A DNA stretch of 64,000 nt, taken from positions 12,214,001 through 12,278,000 of the forward strand of contig JANTQA010000047.1 in NCBI GenBank assembly GCA_027625915.1, written 5' to 3'. Below are positions 34,014 to 44,858 of this stretch, piece after piece. The translations under genes and the position numbers were made by a program. Numbering within the stretch: the stretch's first letter is position 1; the number at the start of each line of letters is the position of its first letter. Origin of the DNA: Anaeramoeba flamelloides. Taxonomy: Eukaryota; Metamonada; Anaeramoebidae. The notes below the pieces were generated by a model that was not told the DNA's origin, searched no databases, and saw only the letters and a list, made by a program, of their open reading frames with translations.

Positions 34014-35501
34014 CCCTTAGCACCCCGGATTTGCTTAAATTTCATCAAGTTTTTAAAATTAGATTTAAAATGATATTGATCTACTAATATATTAATTTTC
34101 TTATTTGTCTTTAATCCAGATTTGAATTATAATAAAAAGTCAAAATAGTTCAAAGATAAATTAGTTAAGTTATTGATTTTTTTTTTGAAATTGAAAAAAA
34201 AATAATAATTATTCATTTTACATTTTTTTTAAAGATTTTTTATTTTTATTTTATTTTTTTTAAATCAGAAATTTTATTACATTAATAGTAATTCAAAACT
34301 CAACACATTAATTTATTAATAATAACCACAAAAAAAATTTTGCTAATTTTATGATAAAAAAAAAATAAAAAAAAAATAAATTACTTTGAAATTTAATTTT
34401 TTTTTTAGAAAAAAATTTCAATAAATATCCAATTAAGAGAAAAATGAAATTTATTTCTTTAGGCCAAAATTAAATTTTTAATATGATTAATTTTCTAAAA
34501 CTTTTATTTTAGCAATAGATAATAATTTAAAAAAAAAAAAAAAAAAATTCTAAAAATAATTTCAATTTATTAAATTGGAATAAAAACAAATATAAATTAC
34601 TTTTAAACAATAAAATATTTATACCTAAATTTAAAATAAAATAAAAATAACTCTTAAATATTATTCCAATATAATAAAATAATCTCCGAAACCAATTTTT
34701 TTTTTTGTATTTTGTTATTGATAAAAATTTGAATAATATATTTGCGATATTTGGATTTTTCCTTAATAAATTAATCCAGATCTTGTTAAATAAGTTATGA
34801 TATATGGTCTCTACTACAAAAATATTGATAATTTTATGTCTAGATTTTAAAAAGTCAAAAATTAAAAAATTGTAAAAAATAATAAAAAAAAAATCCAATA
34901 TTAATCTGACTCGAACTATTGGCCAAATCATTTAAAATTGAAAAAAAATCTTGTTGAAAAAATTGTAAAATTTTGCAATGAAAAAAAATTTGATTTTTTT
35001 ATCTAATTTAATTTATATTTTTTTTTATTTTTAAATTATTTAGAATCTAATATAGATATTGATATTGAATGGTAATCAGTAGATAAAACATATTTTCTAT
35101 GTGATGTTATAATAACTTTTAAAATGAATAAATTAATAAATCAAGCATTTTAGGCAATTTTGGGGTGCAAAGGGCCCCAGAAAAATTTCCAGTAAAGTAT
35201 GATGTGTTTTAAATGTTATAACTAAGAGGTTTTTGATGTCTAGACAAACTTTTCAAAAAAAAAAAAAAAATTTATTTTGATAAAATTTGGAAAAATAATA
35301 AAATCACAATAACCAAAAAAAAAATCCCAATGTTAAAAATTTTTTTAAAAGTTATTTTTTTATTTTAAACAACTATATAATTTTTAATTATAAAATTTTC
35401 TTTCTAAGATAATTGTTTATTAATTCTATACCTTATTATCCTTTGATAACATTTCAAATTAAAATTTTTGTTTGAAATGTTTTTAGGTTATTTGGGGTGC
35501 T

Positions 35502-35538
<37 letters not shown>

Positions 35539-36548
35539 ATATATATTCGAAATAAATTAAAATTAAAGAAAAAAATAATATTTTTTTTATTGTAATTCTT
35601 GGAAATTTTTTCAACACAATAATTTTTTTCAAAATTAAATGATTTAATCAATTGTTCGAGTCGGATTAAGGATTGTTTTGTTTTTTTAATTTGCACTATT
35701 TTTTTATTTTTGACTGTTTAAAATATAGATATAAAATAACCTATATTATTGAATAAGAGTCCATAGATCAAAAATTATTTTACAATATCTAATTTAATTT
35801 ATATTCACTAATCAATTTTTACAAAGATTTTTTTCAAATTTTTACTTATAACAAAATTACAAAAAAAAAATTGGTTTGGAAGGCATTTTTATTATTTTTG
35901 AATAATATTTTAAAGTTATTTTTTATTTTTCTTTTAAATTTAAGTTTGATTACTTTACCTATTAAAATAGTTTTTTATATTTGTCTAATTCCAACATCTT
36001 AAATGAAATTATTTGAAAATTTTTTGTAAGTGTTTTATATTCTATTGTCTAAATTGGACCTTTAGAAAATTATTCAAATTATAGTTTTGGTCTTGGACTC
36101 AATAAATAAATTTCATTTTTCTCTTGATTTAATATTTGTTAAATTTTAACTAAAAAAAAAGAAAATTCCTCAGTAATTCATTTTGTTTTTTTGTTATTTG
36201 CAAATTTACCATAAAATTAACAAATTTGTTTTATATTTATTATTAATAAAACAATATATTGAGTTTCTAATTACTATTATTGTAATAAAATATCTTATTT
36301 AAAAAAATAAAAAAAAAAAACAAAAATCTAAAAAAAAATGGATAAATGAATAAATTATTATCTTTTCTATCAATATCAAAAACAAAAAAATACCATAACT
36401 ACTTTATCTTTGAACTATATTTACTTTTTATTATAATAAAAATATAGATTAAAGACAAGTAAGAAAACAAATATATTAGTAAATCAATATCATTTTGAAC
36501 CATTTATTTAAAACTTGATGAAATTTGCACAAATCCAGGGTGCTAAGG
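34014..36548. mobile_element. 2.5-kb DNA element with ~180-bp TIRs in TA-repeat context
   Basis: The left arm begins CCCTTAGCACCCCGGATTTG and continues TTTCATCAAGTTTT, AAAATGATATTGAT, TACTAATATATT and TCTTTAATCC. The right arm (36370-36548) is its inverted copy ending CCAGGGTGCTAAGG. Both termini abut (TA)n or TCTA runs. Two extra right-type ends lie inside, GGGGTGCAAAGGG at 35164-35176 and GGGGTGCTAAGGG at 35494-35506, the latter also next to (AT)n. This suggests several related insertions. A minus-strand open stretch of 134 codons at 34527-34931 (FVVETIYHNLFNKIW) may be a decayed transposase but is not recognised. Confidence 0.6.
35507..35536. repeat. (AT)n microsatellite
   Basis: Fifteen AT units lie directly next to the internal GGGGTGCTAAGGG terminus, consistent with preferential insertion of this element family into TA repeats. 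Confidence 0.9.
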
Positions 36549-36556
36549 TAAATTTA

Positions 36557-36611
36557 TATCTATATATCTATATCTATCTATCTATCTATATATATATATA
36601 TATATATATAT
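36557..36611. repeat. TCTA/TA microsatellite
   Basis: Mixed TATC and TA units lie just outside the right terminus of the element at 34014-36548. Confidence 0.85.
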
Positions 36612-36782
36612 TAATATTTACTAAATTTTAAGAGGGTACTTTCATTAAAGCTCTCATATAAAATTTCTGAAATTCCTTGGATATAAAATTGCTAAAGATT
36701 CTATTTTACAATAATAAATGTATTCTTTTGAAAGGCAATTACAAAACTGAATTTTAAGGCACCTTTGAGAAAAACAAGAATG

Positions 36783-36993
36783 TTCGTTTTGATCTTCTAC
36801 TAGTATTTGAATTATATATATGGAACGATTTTCTTAATTTTCCACACTTTTCTTGTATAAATAGAATTCACAAATACAGTAGGTTGGGATTTGTGGTCTC
36901 TATTTGGAAAACGAAATTGAAAATGAAGTGAAAATTTTTCCCGTTCATAATTCAAAGACCGATAACTCTTTTATGGAGGATCAAACAATTTAT
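36783..36993. repeat. Small TIR repeat, GTTTTGATC family, copy 2
   Basis: The left part has GTTTTGATCTTCTACTAGTA TTTGAATTAT. The right part inverts it (ATAATTCAAAGACC...GGATCAAAC). The centre GTTGGGATTTGTGGTCTCTA matches the inverted copy at 19170-19360. It is non-coding. Confidence 0.55.
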
Positions 36994-37088
36994 TTAGAAA
37001 CACTGATTAAACTTTTCTACACACATTATTATGACAACAGCTGAATTTTTATTTTAAATAATCACAAATTTCTTGTCTTGTTATATAA

Positions 37089-37463
37089 ACAAGAGTAAAT
37101 ATGAATGTTGTAAAAAAAATAGAGTTTTTGCAATTTTAGAGATAAATAAAGAGTTAAATGTAATTACCCACAAGTCAGTAATAGTAAATATTATATTTGA
37201 TTATTTTAATAGACTAATAATAAATATAATCAAAAAATCGTTGGGTAAATATCAATCTTTTAATTTTCAAAAAAAAATCATTTTTCAAACACTATATTGG
37301 TATTAACCAAACGATTTTATATTTAAAATCTATTTGATCCCAAAAATAAAAATGGTGGCTTCTTTTACTATTACTAAATTGTGGGTAATTACATTGAACT
37401 CTTTATTTATCTCTAAAATTGCAAAAACTCTATTTTTTTTACAACATTCATATTTATTCTTGT
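37089..37463. mobile_element. 375-bp palindromic MITE with ~105-bp arms
   Basis: The arms share AATATGAATGTTGTAAAAAA AATAGAGTTTTTGCAATTTT AGAGATAAATAAAGAGTT and TGTAATTACCCACAA, inverted, with very few differences. The close match of the arms implies a young element. It directly abuts the element at 37469-37961. Confidence 0.8.
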
Positions 37464-37468
37464 GTCTT

Positions 37469-37961
37469 AGCGAAAAAAATACCAGATATAAAAAAAATCC
37501 CGGGAAAGATTTTTAATTGTTCATATTCGGAAAATTGATGTGTAATTTCTTTATTTATCAATCAAATCCTTTTTATAACAAACCAAATTTTTTATGAAGC
37601 CTAGTAATAAACTACCCAAAGTTCCTTAAAGTATAACGTCTATAGAATACTCGAGTAATTATTTGATCGCCAAAGTAGATCAACTTTTCTGGTTAAAACA
37701 AACGAGTTTTAATAGAGGTTTATTAAATTTGAAAAATGATAATTTTTATTCTTGTTTTTTGATTGATTGAAGTATATTTTGAACAAGTGTGATTTCATTA
37801 ATCATCATTCTAATAAGTGGGTGAGCTATAATTTTAAAAAGTATGATTCTTAAAAAAAAGAGAATTTGATCTTAAATAAAAGAAATTAGACAACAATTTT
37901 CCTAATATTCACAATTAAAAATCTACAGGATTTATTTCAAGTCAGGTATTTTTTTCACTTT
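37469..37961. mobile_element. 490-bp TIR element, ATACCGGACATG family, copy 1
   Basis: The left end reads GCGAAAAAAATACCAGATAT AAAAAAAATCCCGG. The right end inverts it (AGGATTTATTTCAAGTCAGG TATTTTTTTCAC). Subterminal GATTTTTAATTGT is shared. Compared with the copy at 53451-53938 the interior is inverted (ACAAGTGTGATTTCATTAAT CATCATTCTAATAAG versus its complement). Confidence 0.75.
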
Positions 37962-39847
37962 ATTAATTGATTTTTTTTTTGATCATACCAAAATACTCTT
38001 CAATCATTTTTCATCATTTTAAGAACTCTTCCTTTTTTTGGCCTCATTCAGAAAAAACAATTTTGGCAAAAATGTATTGAAATAACAAGATTAATGATTA
38101 AATACCCAAACCTATATTAGTATAAATTTCAAAATACAAAAACTACTGGGATAACTCTTTTTTTTCAGAAAAATTTCTTTTCTATTAAAGTATATAGTTT
38201 TACAACTATCTTGAAGAAATTGATATTAAGAAAATCTAAAATGAATACCATATATTTTAAATAGACTTTATCCTTCTTTAAGTTCTTATTAACTTTTAAA
38301 AAAACTTGCAAATTTGAGAATTTTTGATGATTTTTGAACAATTAAAATTCTTGAAAAAAATTTTTTACTTTTTGAGGAGAATAAAAAAGAATTTTTTTCA
38401 ATATTTATTAAAGATTTTTTCCCATTAAAAAGTGTAAGATTTTGAGTTCCATAACTGAAATTATCTTTGAATTATCACAAAAAACAAAAATATTTGGAAA
38501 AATCAATTTAAAACACAAAATTCGTAGGTAATTAATAAACAATTCTTGTTAAACTTGGCGTTTAAATTTGTTTGTTTTGATATAAGAATTTCACAGTGTT
38601 TGCAAAATTCGAAGAAACAATCAAGAAATTTTGGGAAAGTTGGTGTTTAGCTTTGTAAAAAGATTTACTGTTCCCTTCAACACAAAGTTACTATTTATAA
38701 AAACAATATTTTTGGTATCTTTTCTTTTACTGTTATTTTCCAATTTATAAATGAAAATTTTTATTTCAATTTCCAAAATGAATATTAATTATTACTGCTA
38801 CAAACAAATTAGAAGAGGAAAAATTTTGTCTTAGAGTTGACTTGTGAAGTTTATGTATTGTCTAAAAATATCATTTCTAAAAAATTTTGGTAAAGATCTT
38901 TGGTTTTTCTTCGATTTATCAGCTAGAAAAATATTTTGGAAAGTGAAACTAAAACTTTTCATTTTTTAATTGGAAAATAATAGTAGTAAATTTATGGTTT
39001 AAAATCTCAACGAACTCGAAGATGTTAAAGCCAACTGATTTGCTTTGTTGTGATTTTTTACAGAACATCTTCTTGGATTATTTTAAAATGCAAAAGGAAG
39101 AAAAAGTTATTATTGAATTTGTTATTTACTCTTATTAATATTCCAATAGACAATACTGATTAGCTAAGTTTTTGATATAGAATTCTAAATCTGTTATTTT
39201 AATGGTCAAATTATGGTTTTTAAACTTTTACAAAAATCTTTAGATGAAAAAAAAATATTTTTGAATTATAATTTTTGATCGGACTTTCCTTTGATTTTTT
39301 CAATTACACAACACACATAAGATCAACTTGCCTGTTTGTTTTAAAACCACAATAAAAACTATGTTACTTTTTGAGAAATTATCTTACTTTTTAATAAAAA
39401 AAAAAAAAGGTACATTTTGAAAAAAGCTGGTGATTGTAACTTTGATCTCATTTGGTACACCCAGCTTTTTAAAAAAAAGAAGAAAGATTTTTTTTCATTT
39501 AAATTAAAAGAAACTCGTTAGATTGATTGATCTGCAAGATACTTTTTGAATCCTAATGTTTTCATTGTCATATGTTCATAAAAAAGATTTTGATCCAAAA
39601 ATTAATTAACCTTTTTGGGAATTTCATCTTTGTCTATCCAAGGTCTCTTGTCTCTTACAAACAAACACTCCACAATTAATTCTAGAAAGCAAAAAAAAGG
39701 TTTTTCAAGAAAATAGCATTTCAAAATAGAAACATTTTTTTTGTAATTAGAATATCAACAATAAATACAAAATCAAATTTGTTTTAAAAACATTTTTCTG
39801 AACAGAATTTAAACAACAAAGCAAGAGAACGTATTGACAATCTTCAA
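37962..39847. other. Intergenic upstream of the Na+/H+ exchanger gene
   Basis: AT-rich, with no gene or clear transposon found. Mixed CA/TG content rises slightly over the last 300 bases, which should hold the promoter and 5' UTR. Confidence 0.45.
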
Positions 39848-42784
39848 ATGACAAGCGGATCTGAATTTCAGGTAGTATTTACACATTTCACAACGACAAC
39901 GGAATATGTGCTGATAATGTTTGGAGGTATCTTATCTTTGATCTTGATGAGAATGATCATAGCAAGATACAAGATCAACTTTTTACCCGAGTCTGCCTTA
40001 ATTATCATCTTTGGGATCGTTGGTGGTGTGATAGCGTATTTTGCAAGCGTTGAGCAACACAAAATGATAAATTTTGATTATGAGATTTTTTTTTTGATCT
40101 TCATCCCGCCGATCATTTTGGAGGCAGGATACTTTTTACACAAGGATTTTTTTTTCCACAATTTAAGATTGATAATCATATACGCCGTTATTGGGACCAT
40201 TTTAAATAGCTTTTTAACAGGATTTAGTTTATATTTGTTTCGATCCTTCTTCCCAATCGAGATCAGTCTTGTTGAATTTTTGACATTTGGCTCGCTGATC
40301 TCTGCTGTCGATCCTGTTGCTGTGTTGGCAATCTTTGAAGAGGCGCATGTTAATGAAACGTTGCACATTATTGTCTCTGGGGAATCCATTTTAAATGATT
40401 CGGTTTCCATTGTGTTGTTTCAGTTATTCGTGAATTTAACAAAGGTGCCACACATAACCACAGGCATTCCCTTTTTAGCCATTGTGAGGTTTTTCATTGT
40501 ATCCTTTGGCGGTGTTCTTTTTGGTGTGTTAATGGGCTTGCTTGGATCGTGGATTACAAAGTTCACAAACATTTTACAATTATTTGAACCTGTGGTCCTG
40601 ATCTGTGTGGGCTTCCTCTCTTATCAATTGGCTGAAATCCTTTCCCTGTCGGGGATTGTCTCGATCCTATTTTGCGGGATCATTTTATCGCGCTACGCAG
40701 ATACCAACATGGGCCGCAGATCTTCTTTGATCTTCAAAAGGGATCTCAAAGCATTTGCGTCCATGAGTGAGGCACTTATTTTTTTATATTTAGGCTTTGA
40801 AATGACCTTCCAAATCACAAGCAAAGACTCCAATGAGAAGCCAGTTCACAACTTTAGCTTTTTATTCACCTTCTTAACTCTCATCTTTATCCTGTTCTAT
40901 CGCTTTGTGATCATTTTCGTTTTAACAAACATTGCGAACCGCTCTCGAATCACCAAGGTGAAACTGAAGGAACAATTAATTTTGTCCTTTTCTGGCTTAA
41001 GGGGCGCAATTGCATTTGCGTTGGCCTTTTCCTTACCAGACAACATCAAGGCGAAAAACTGCTTTATTTCGACAACGCTCATAGTTATTTGCTTTACAGT
41101 CTTTCTTCAGGGCGGTACAATCAAGCCCATTATGAAAAGGTTACACTTAAAATTTGCAAAAACAGAAAAGGATAACCCACAGTGTTCCGATCAAATACTG
41201 CCCATAGTGTTTCTCCACGTGCAAAATGCGATGTTCTCCATTATTGGGGGCAGCAGCGGTTCCTATTCTTGGGGTCATAAATTTCATGATTTGGATCACT
41301 TTTTCCAACAATTTTTGGTTCGCGGCCTGTTTAAAGAAGAAAAAGACTTTTTGACAGTCCTAAAGCAACTGAAAGAAGCTGAAGTCAAGGAAGAGTTAGA
41401 CGAAAGAGAGAAAAGAAGATTGTTAGTCGATCAGGCCAAGTTTTCTCGGCTTGTTAAAAATCCAAACGTCCGACTTGAAAGAGTCCTGCAAGAAAAAAAT
41501 AGAAGACTGCGAAAAAATTTTGTTGGAATTCCCCCACTCCAACAAAACATATTAAGAAAAAAGCAACAACCCAAAAGGAGTGTCACAGATCAAAGCTCCC
41601 GAACAGAATCCTCTTGGTCCTCCCAATCAGAATATTCTGATCAAGATTATTATAACGAGAGCAATATCCCAAACGACCCCCCATTACTAGGAGTAAGACC
41701 AAGGAGTAAGAAAAGGAGGAAGAAGCACAAAAAAAATTACAAGAAAATGAAGCAAAAAAAGCCATGTAAAAATTTTGGTATCAAGATCAAAAGAAATGAT
41801 CCTTTTTTTTCGAGTTTTGGATCCCAAACAGATTTGGAATACCGTTCAAAATTTTCTCAAAAGGACTTGTCAAAAGTTATGAATAAATTCCATACAAAAG
41901 GGAAGTCGTCCATATTGACACCTTACTCTAGAGTCGACGAACCAAGCCACCAATATGATCTTGACGTACATACTTTGCCCGTGTTAGTAAGGAGGGGGCA
42001 CTATTTGAAACAAAACTTGACAACGAATGTACTTGGCCATGTTAAAAAGCACAAGCATTTAACGAATCGCGATAACCACAATAAAATACATCGACGCGGT
42101 TACAAGGCTATTAATTATAATTATTTAATCTCTCATAACGTTAGTAAACATTTTATACCCAGACACGAATTTAATTCAATCCAAAAATCAAACTCGAATT
42201 CAACCTTAAATTCCTTGGACCAGAATTTATCTGAAAATAAGCCTAATGATAATAATGATATCGAAAGCAATTCAACCAAAAAAAAAAGTGGAAAGAAAAA
42301 TGAAATCTATTTAGATTTAGATTCACTTCACCAAAGCGATCACCACCATAAACAAAACTACAAGCGCCACCATAAACATCACCACCACAAACACCATCAC
42401 CGTCTACTACACCCTTCCCGCCGATCAAGTCCATCATTAGAAACTAATAGTATTGAGCACTTGAAGAAGAATAAAAACCATTATGTAAATTTAGAGAATG
42501 ATATAATTAATAAAGACAATCATCAAATTATTCTTAATAAGAATGATAGTGGGGACGAGACAGAGAGTGAGATTGGGAGCAAGAGTGAGATTGGGAATGA
42601 GAATGAAAATGAGAAGGAAAGTGAAAATGTTTCGGAAAATTCTCTAGACGAAATAATTGATACTGATGAAATTCAAAAAAATAATCACAATAACAAGACG
42701 AAAAATTTGGAAGAACATAAATTACAAGGTCTTGGGAAAGAAAATGACTCATCGGAAATAGAATTAGAGGAGTTTAAAAATTAA
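39848..42784 (+). CDS. Na+/H+ exchanger (CPA1/SLC9 family) with long charged tail
   Basis: An intronless 978-residue protein that exchanges sodium and protons across a membrane. About 12 membrane segments occupy residues 20-425. Family motifs are clear: FFLIFIPPIILEAGYFLH (TM4 region), FGSLISAVDPVAVLAIFEE with D155, HVNETLHIIVSGESILNDS with E179, N183 and D184 (NHE1 E262, N266, D267), and SGLRGAIAFALAF with R385. The loop and helix set is closest to plasma-membrane NHE1-5-type proteins. The tail of about 540 residues has no recognised calcineurin-homologous-protein site. It is rich in Lys/Arg, then has a His-rich patch at about 827-855 (HHKHHHHKHHHR) and finally a Glu/Ser/Asn-rich acidic end. 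The ATG is followed by a short luminal segment and first helix, so the start is plausible. Membrane part composition is richer in G/C than the tail. Confidence 0.95.
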   Translation: MTSGSEFQVVFTHFTTTTEYVLIMFGGILSLILMRMIIARYKINFLPESALIIIFGIVGGVIAYFASVEQHKMINFDYEIFFLIFIPPIILEAGYFLHKDFFFHNLRLIIIYAVIGTILNSFLTGFSLYLFRSFFPIEISLVEFLTFGSLISAVDPVAVLAIFEEAHVNETLHIIVSGESILNDSVSIVLFQLFVNLTKVPHITTGIPFLAIVRFFIVSFGGVLFGVLMGLLGSWITKFTNILQLFEPVVLICVGFLSYQLAEILSLSGIVSILFCGIILSRYADTNMGRRSSLIFKRDLKAFASMSEALIFLYLGFEMTFQITSKDSNEKPVHNFSFLFTFLTLIFILFYRFVIIFVLTNIANRSRITKVKLKEQLILSFSGLRGAIAFALAFSLPDNIKAKNCFISTTLIVICFTVFLQGGTIKPIMKRLHLKFAKTEKDNPQCSDQILPIVFLHVQNAMFSIIGGSSGSYSWGHKFHDLDHFFQQFLVRGLFKEEKDFLTVLKQLKEAEVKEELDEREKRRLLVDQAKFSRLVKNPNVRLERVLQEKNRRLRKNFVGIPPLQQNILRKKQQPKRSVTDQSSRTESSWSSQSEYSDQDYYNESNIPNDPPLLGVRPRSKKRRKKHKKNYKKMKQKKPCKNFGIKIKRNDPFFSSFGSQTDLEYRSKFSQKDLSKVMNKFHTKGKSSILTPYSRVDEPSHQYDLDVHTLPVLVRRGHYLKQNLTTNVLGHVKKHKHLTNRDNHNKIHRRGYKAINYNYLISHNVSKHFIPRHEFNSIQKSNSNSTLNSLDQNLSENKPNDNNDIESNSTKKKSGKKNEIYLDLDSLHQSDHHHKQNYKRHHKHHHHKHHHRLLHPSRRSSPSLETNSIEHLKKNKNHYVNLENDIINKDNHQIILNKNDSGDETESEIGSKSEIGNENENEKESENVSENSLDEIIDTDEIQKNNHNNKTKNLEEHKLQGLGKENDSSEIELEEFKN

Positions 42785-44858
42785 AAATCAATAGAAAGGA
42801 AAATTACAGTTTTTCTTATAAAAATTTTCGAAATTATTCAAATATTTCTTTCGACTATTAATTATCCTTAAATTAATAAATTTATTAATTTGCTGACTAA
42901 ATAATTTTGAAATTTGAATATATTTATTAGTATAAAAATAAATAATTTTTTTTTTTATTTTTTTATTTATAACTTGTTACACCAGAGTATATCGTTAAGC
43001 AATTAGAAAACCATCACAATTTTAGATTTGTTTTTTGAAGTTTTCCTGGTTATTTATTTATTTATTATTTTTTTTTTAGTTTTTACGGGATTTAAAAGAA
43101 TAGAGGAAATAAAAAGATTTTACACCATTCTTTTCAAATCTTGAAAACTACTTTGAGGTTTTTTTTTTTATTTTAAAAATTAAAAGAAAAGTTTCTAAAT
43201 TACCATTTCTCAAATTTAAACAACAATCCATGGAAAAAAATATGAACTTTATTTGGCTAGACAACACGAATGTTTTTGATTGAAATTTTGTTGTTTTTTT
43301 AATTTTTAGATATTATCTATATTTCCAACTAGTTCATTTTCTCATTTGGTTGACTGAAAAATATTTAATTCAAAAACCAATAATTTTCGTTACTCAGGGT
43401 ATTCCAATTAATATTCTAATTTCAAATTTTGAAAATTTAGAACTGTTTTTATTTTTTCAAAATTTACTGAAATCTAATTTTTCTATCAATTTATTTTTTT
43501 TTCATTATCTTTTAAATCTAAGAAATGTTTGAAAATTTTGGATTCTTTTTTCATTTGGTTAATTTATAAACACAAAATCCTTGATAAAAAAACATTTTAT
43601 GGGTTTAAGGGATTAGCTTCTCCCAATGAGAAGTCTATGATCAAAGTGTGCTGTTGTTGGGTTTAATTGAATTGGTGCTGCATGGTTCAAATGTCTTTAA
43701 AAAATCGATTAGTCAAATAGTAATATTTATTGATCCTGATCAATTAAAAATGATCTATGTATTCGTAAAAAATCCAACAATTTCATGAATAAAATCTGTG
43801 TTTCGCCATAAATTTACAAGCTGAATTATCAATTTTCAGACGCCAAAGTTGCAAAATATATTTCAAATATTTGTGGCGAAATCTAGATTAGTTGCAAAAA
43901 AATTCGTTTTTTTTAAAAATTTTATAATTAATGCCAATAGATTTTTTTGTAAAATTATTTCTGAAATATTGGAAATATATTGATGTTACAATTAGCTTTA
44001 CTATTTGTTGTATAATAAATGGAACAATATTTTCATTCAGTTTTTCAAAATTATTGTTTAAAGACTAAAATTTCAAATTTTTCATTCCATAAAGAAGATT
44101 AGACTATTAATTCTCTCTTTTAAAATTGATTACTTATAAATTTTGTACGAATTCTCCAGAGAAGGGATTTTTTTGGAAAGCTGAATGAAAATTTTGATCT
44201 TTTTATTTTTCAATTAAGAGTTTAAAAAGGAAACAAAACGAATCAGTCTTTGGGTTTTTTAAGTTTGATCATAAAAGAGTTAATCTTTGAAATTAAAAAA
44301 AATTCAAAAATAGTTACTTTTGGAAGTTCTAAAGGCCAAATTTTTAATACCCCAATACTGTTATTTTGGTTGCTATTTTTAGATTCTGAAAAGGAATTAA
44401 AAAATAATTTTTTTAAAATGAAACTTTTTTGATAGTGATCAAACGTAAAAAATGTAAGAATTTATTTTAATTAGATTTATAATAGATTTTTTAGAGCTAT
44501 TTGAACACTGGCACACGAATATCATTTAGACCCAATTACAACATACTTTGATTATAGAGAAATCTATGGTGACATTAATCCCTTAAATAGTTTTAAACTG
44601 TTTAAAATTAGATGATCTACTAAATATTCTTTATCGTAGTGATTTATAAGTACTGTTTGTAGACTGATAAAAAAGGAAATTTTTTTAAATTTTTTCGCCT
44701 TAAACAGTATTATTTATAAAGAATTATTGAATTTAGTTTAAGATCGCTTAAAGAGTTGTGTTTTCCAAAACATTTCTGATGATACAAAAAACAACTTGTT
44801 CAAAAAGACTTCAATTACAATCATTTTTTAAAAAAGCAAACTTTCAAAAAATTATTAC
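42785..44858. other. Intergenic between exchanger and PRMT5 genes
   Basis: No gene or RNA found. A GC-richer patch at 43610-43690 (TTCTCCCAATGAGAA hairpin, GGTTCAAAT) superficially resembles a tRNA B box but forms no cloverleaf. Confidence 0.4.

Noticed and set aside
34527-34931. 134-codon minus-strand open frame as a host gene
   Set aside because: It lies inside a TIR-bounded element, is Phe/Ile/Lys-rich, starts and ends in composition runs and matches nothing I recognise; noted only as possible transposon remnant.
43610-43690. tRNA-like segment with B-box-like GGTTCAAAT
   Set aside because: No acceptor stem or anticodon arm can be drawn in the right spacing.
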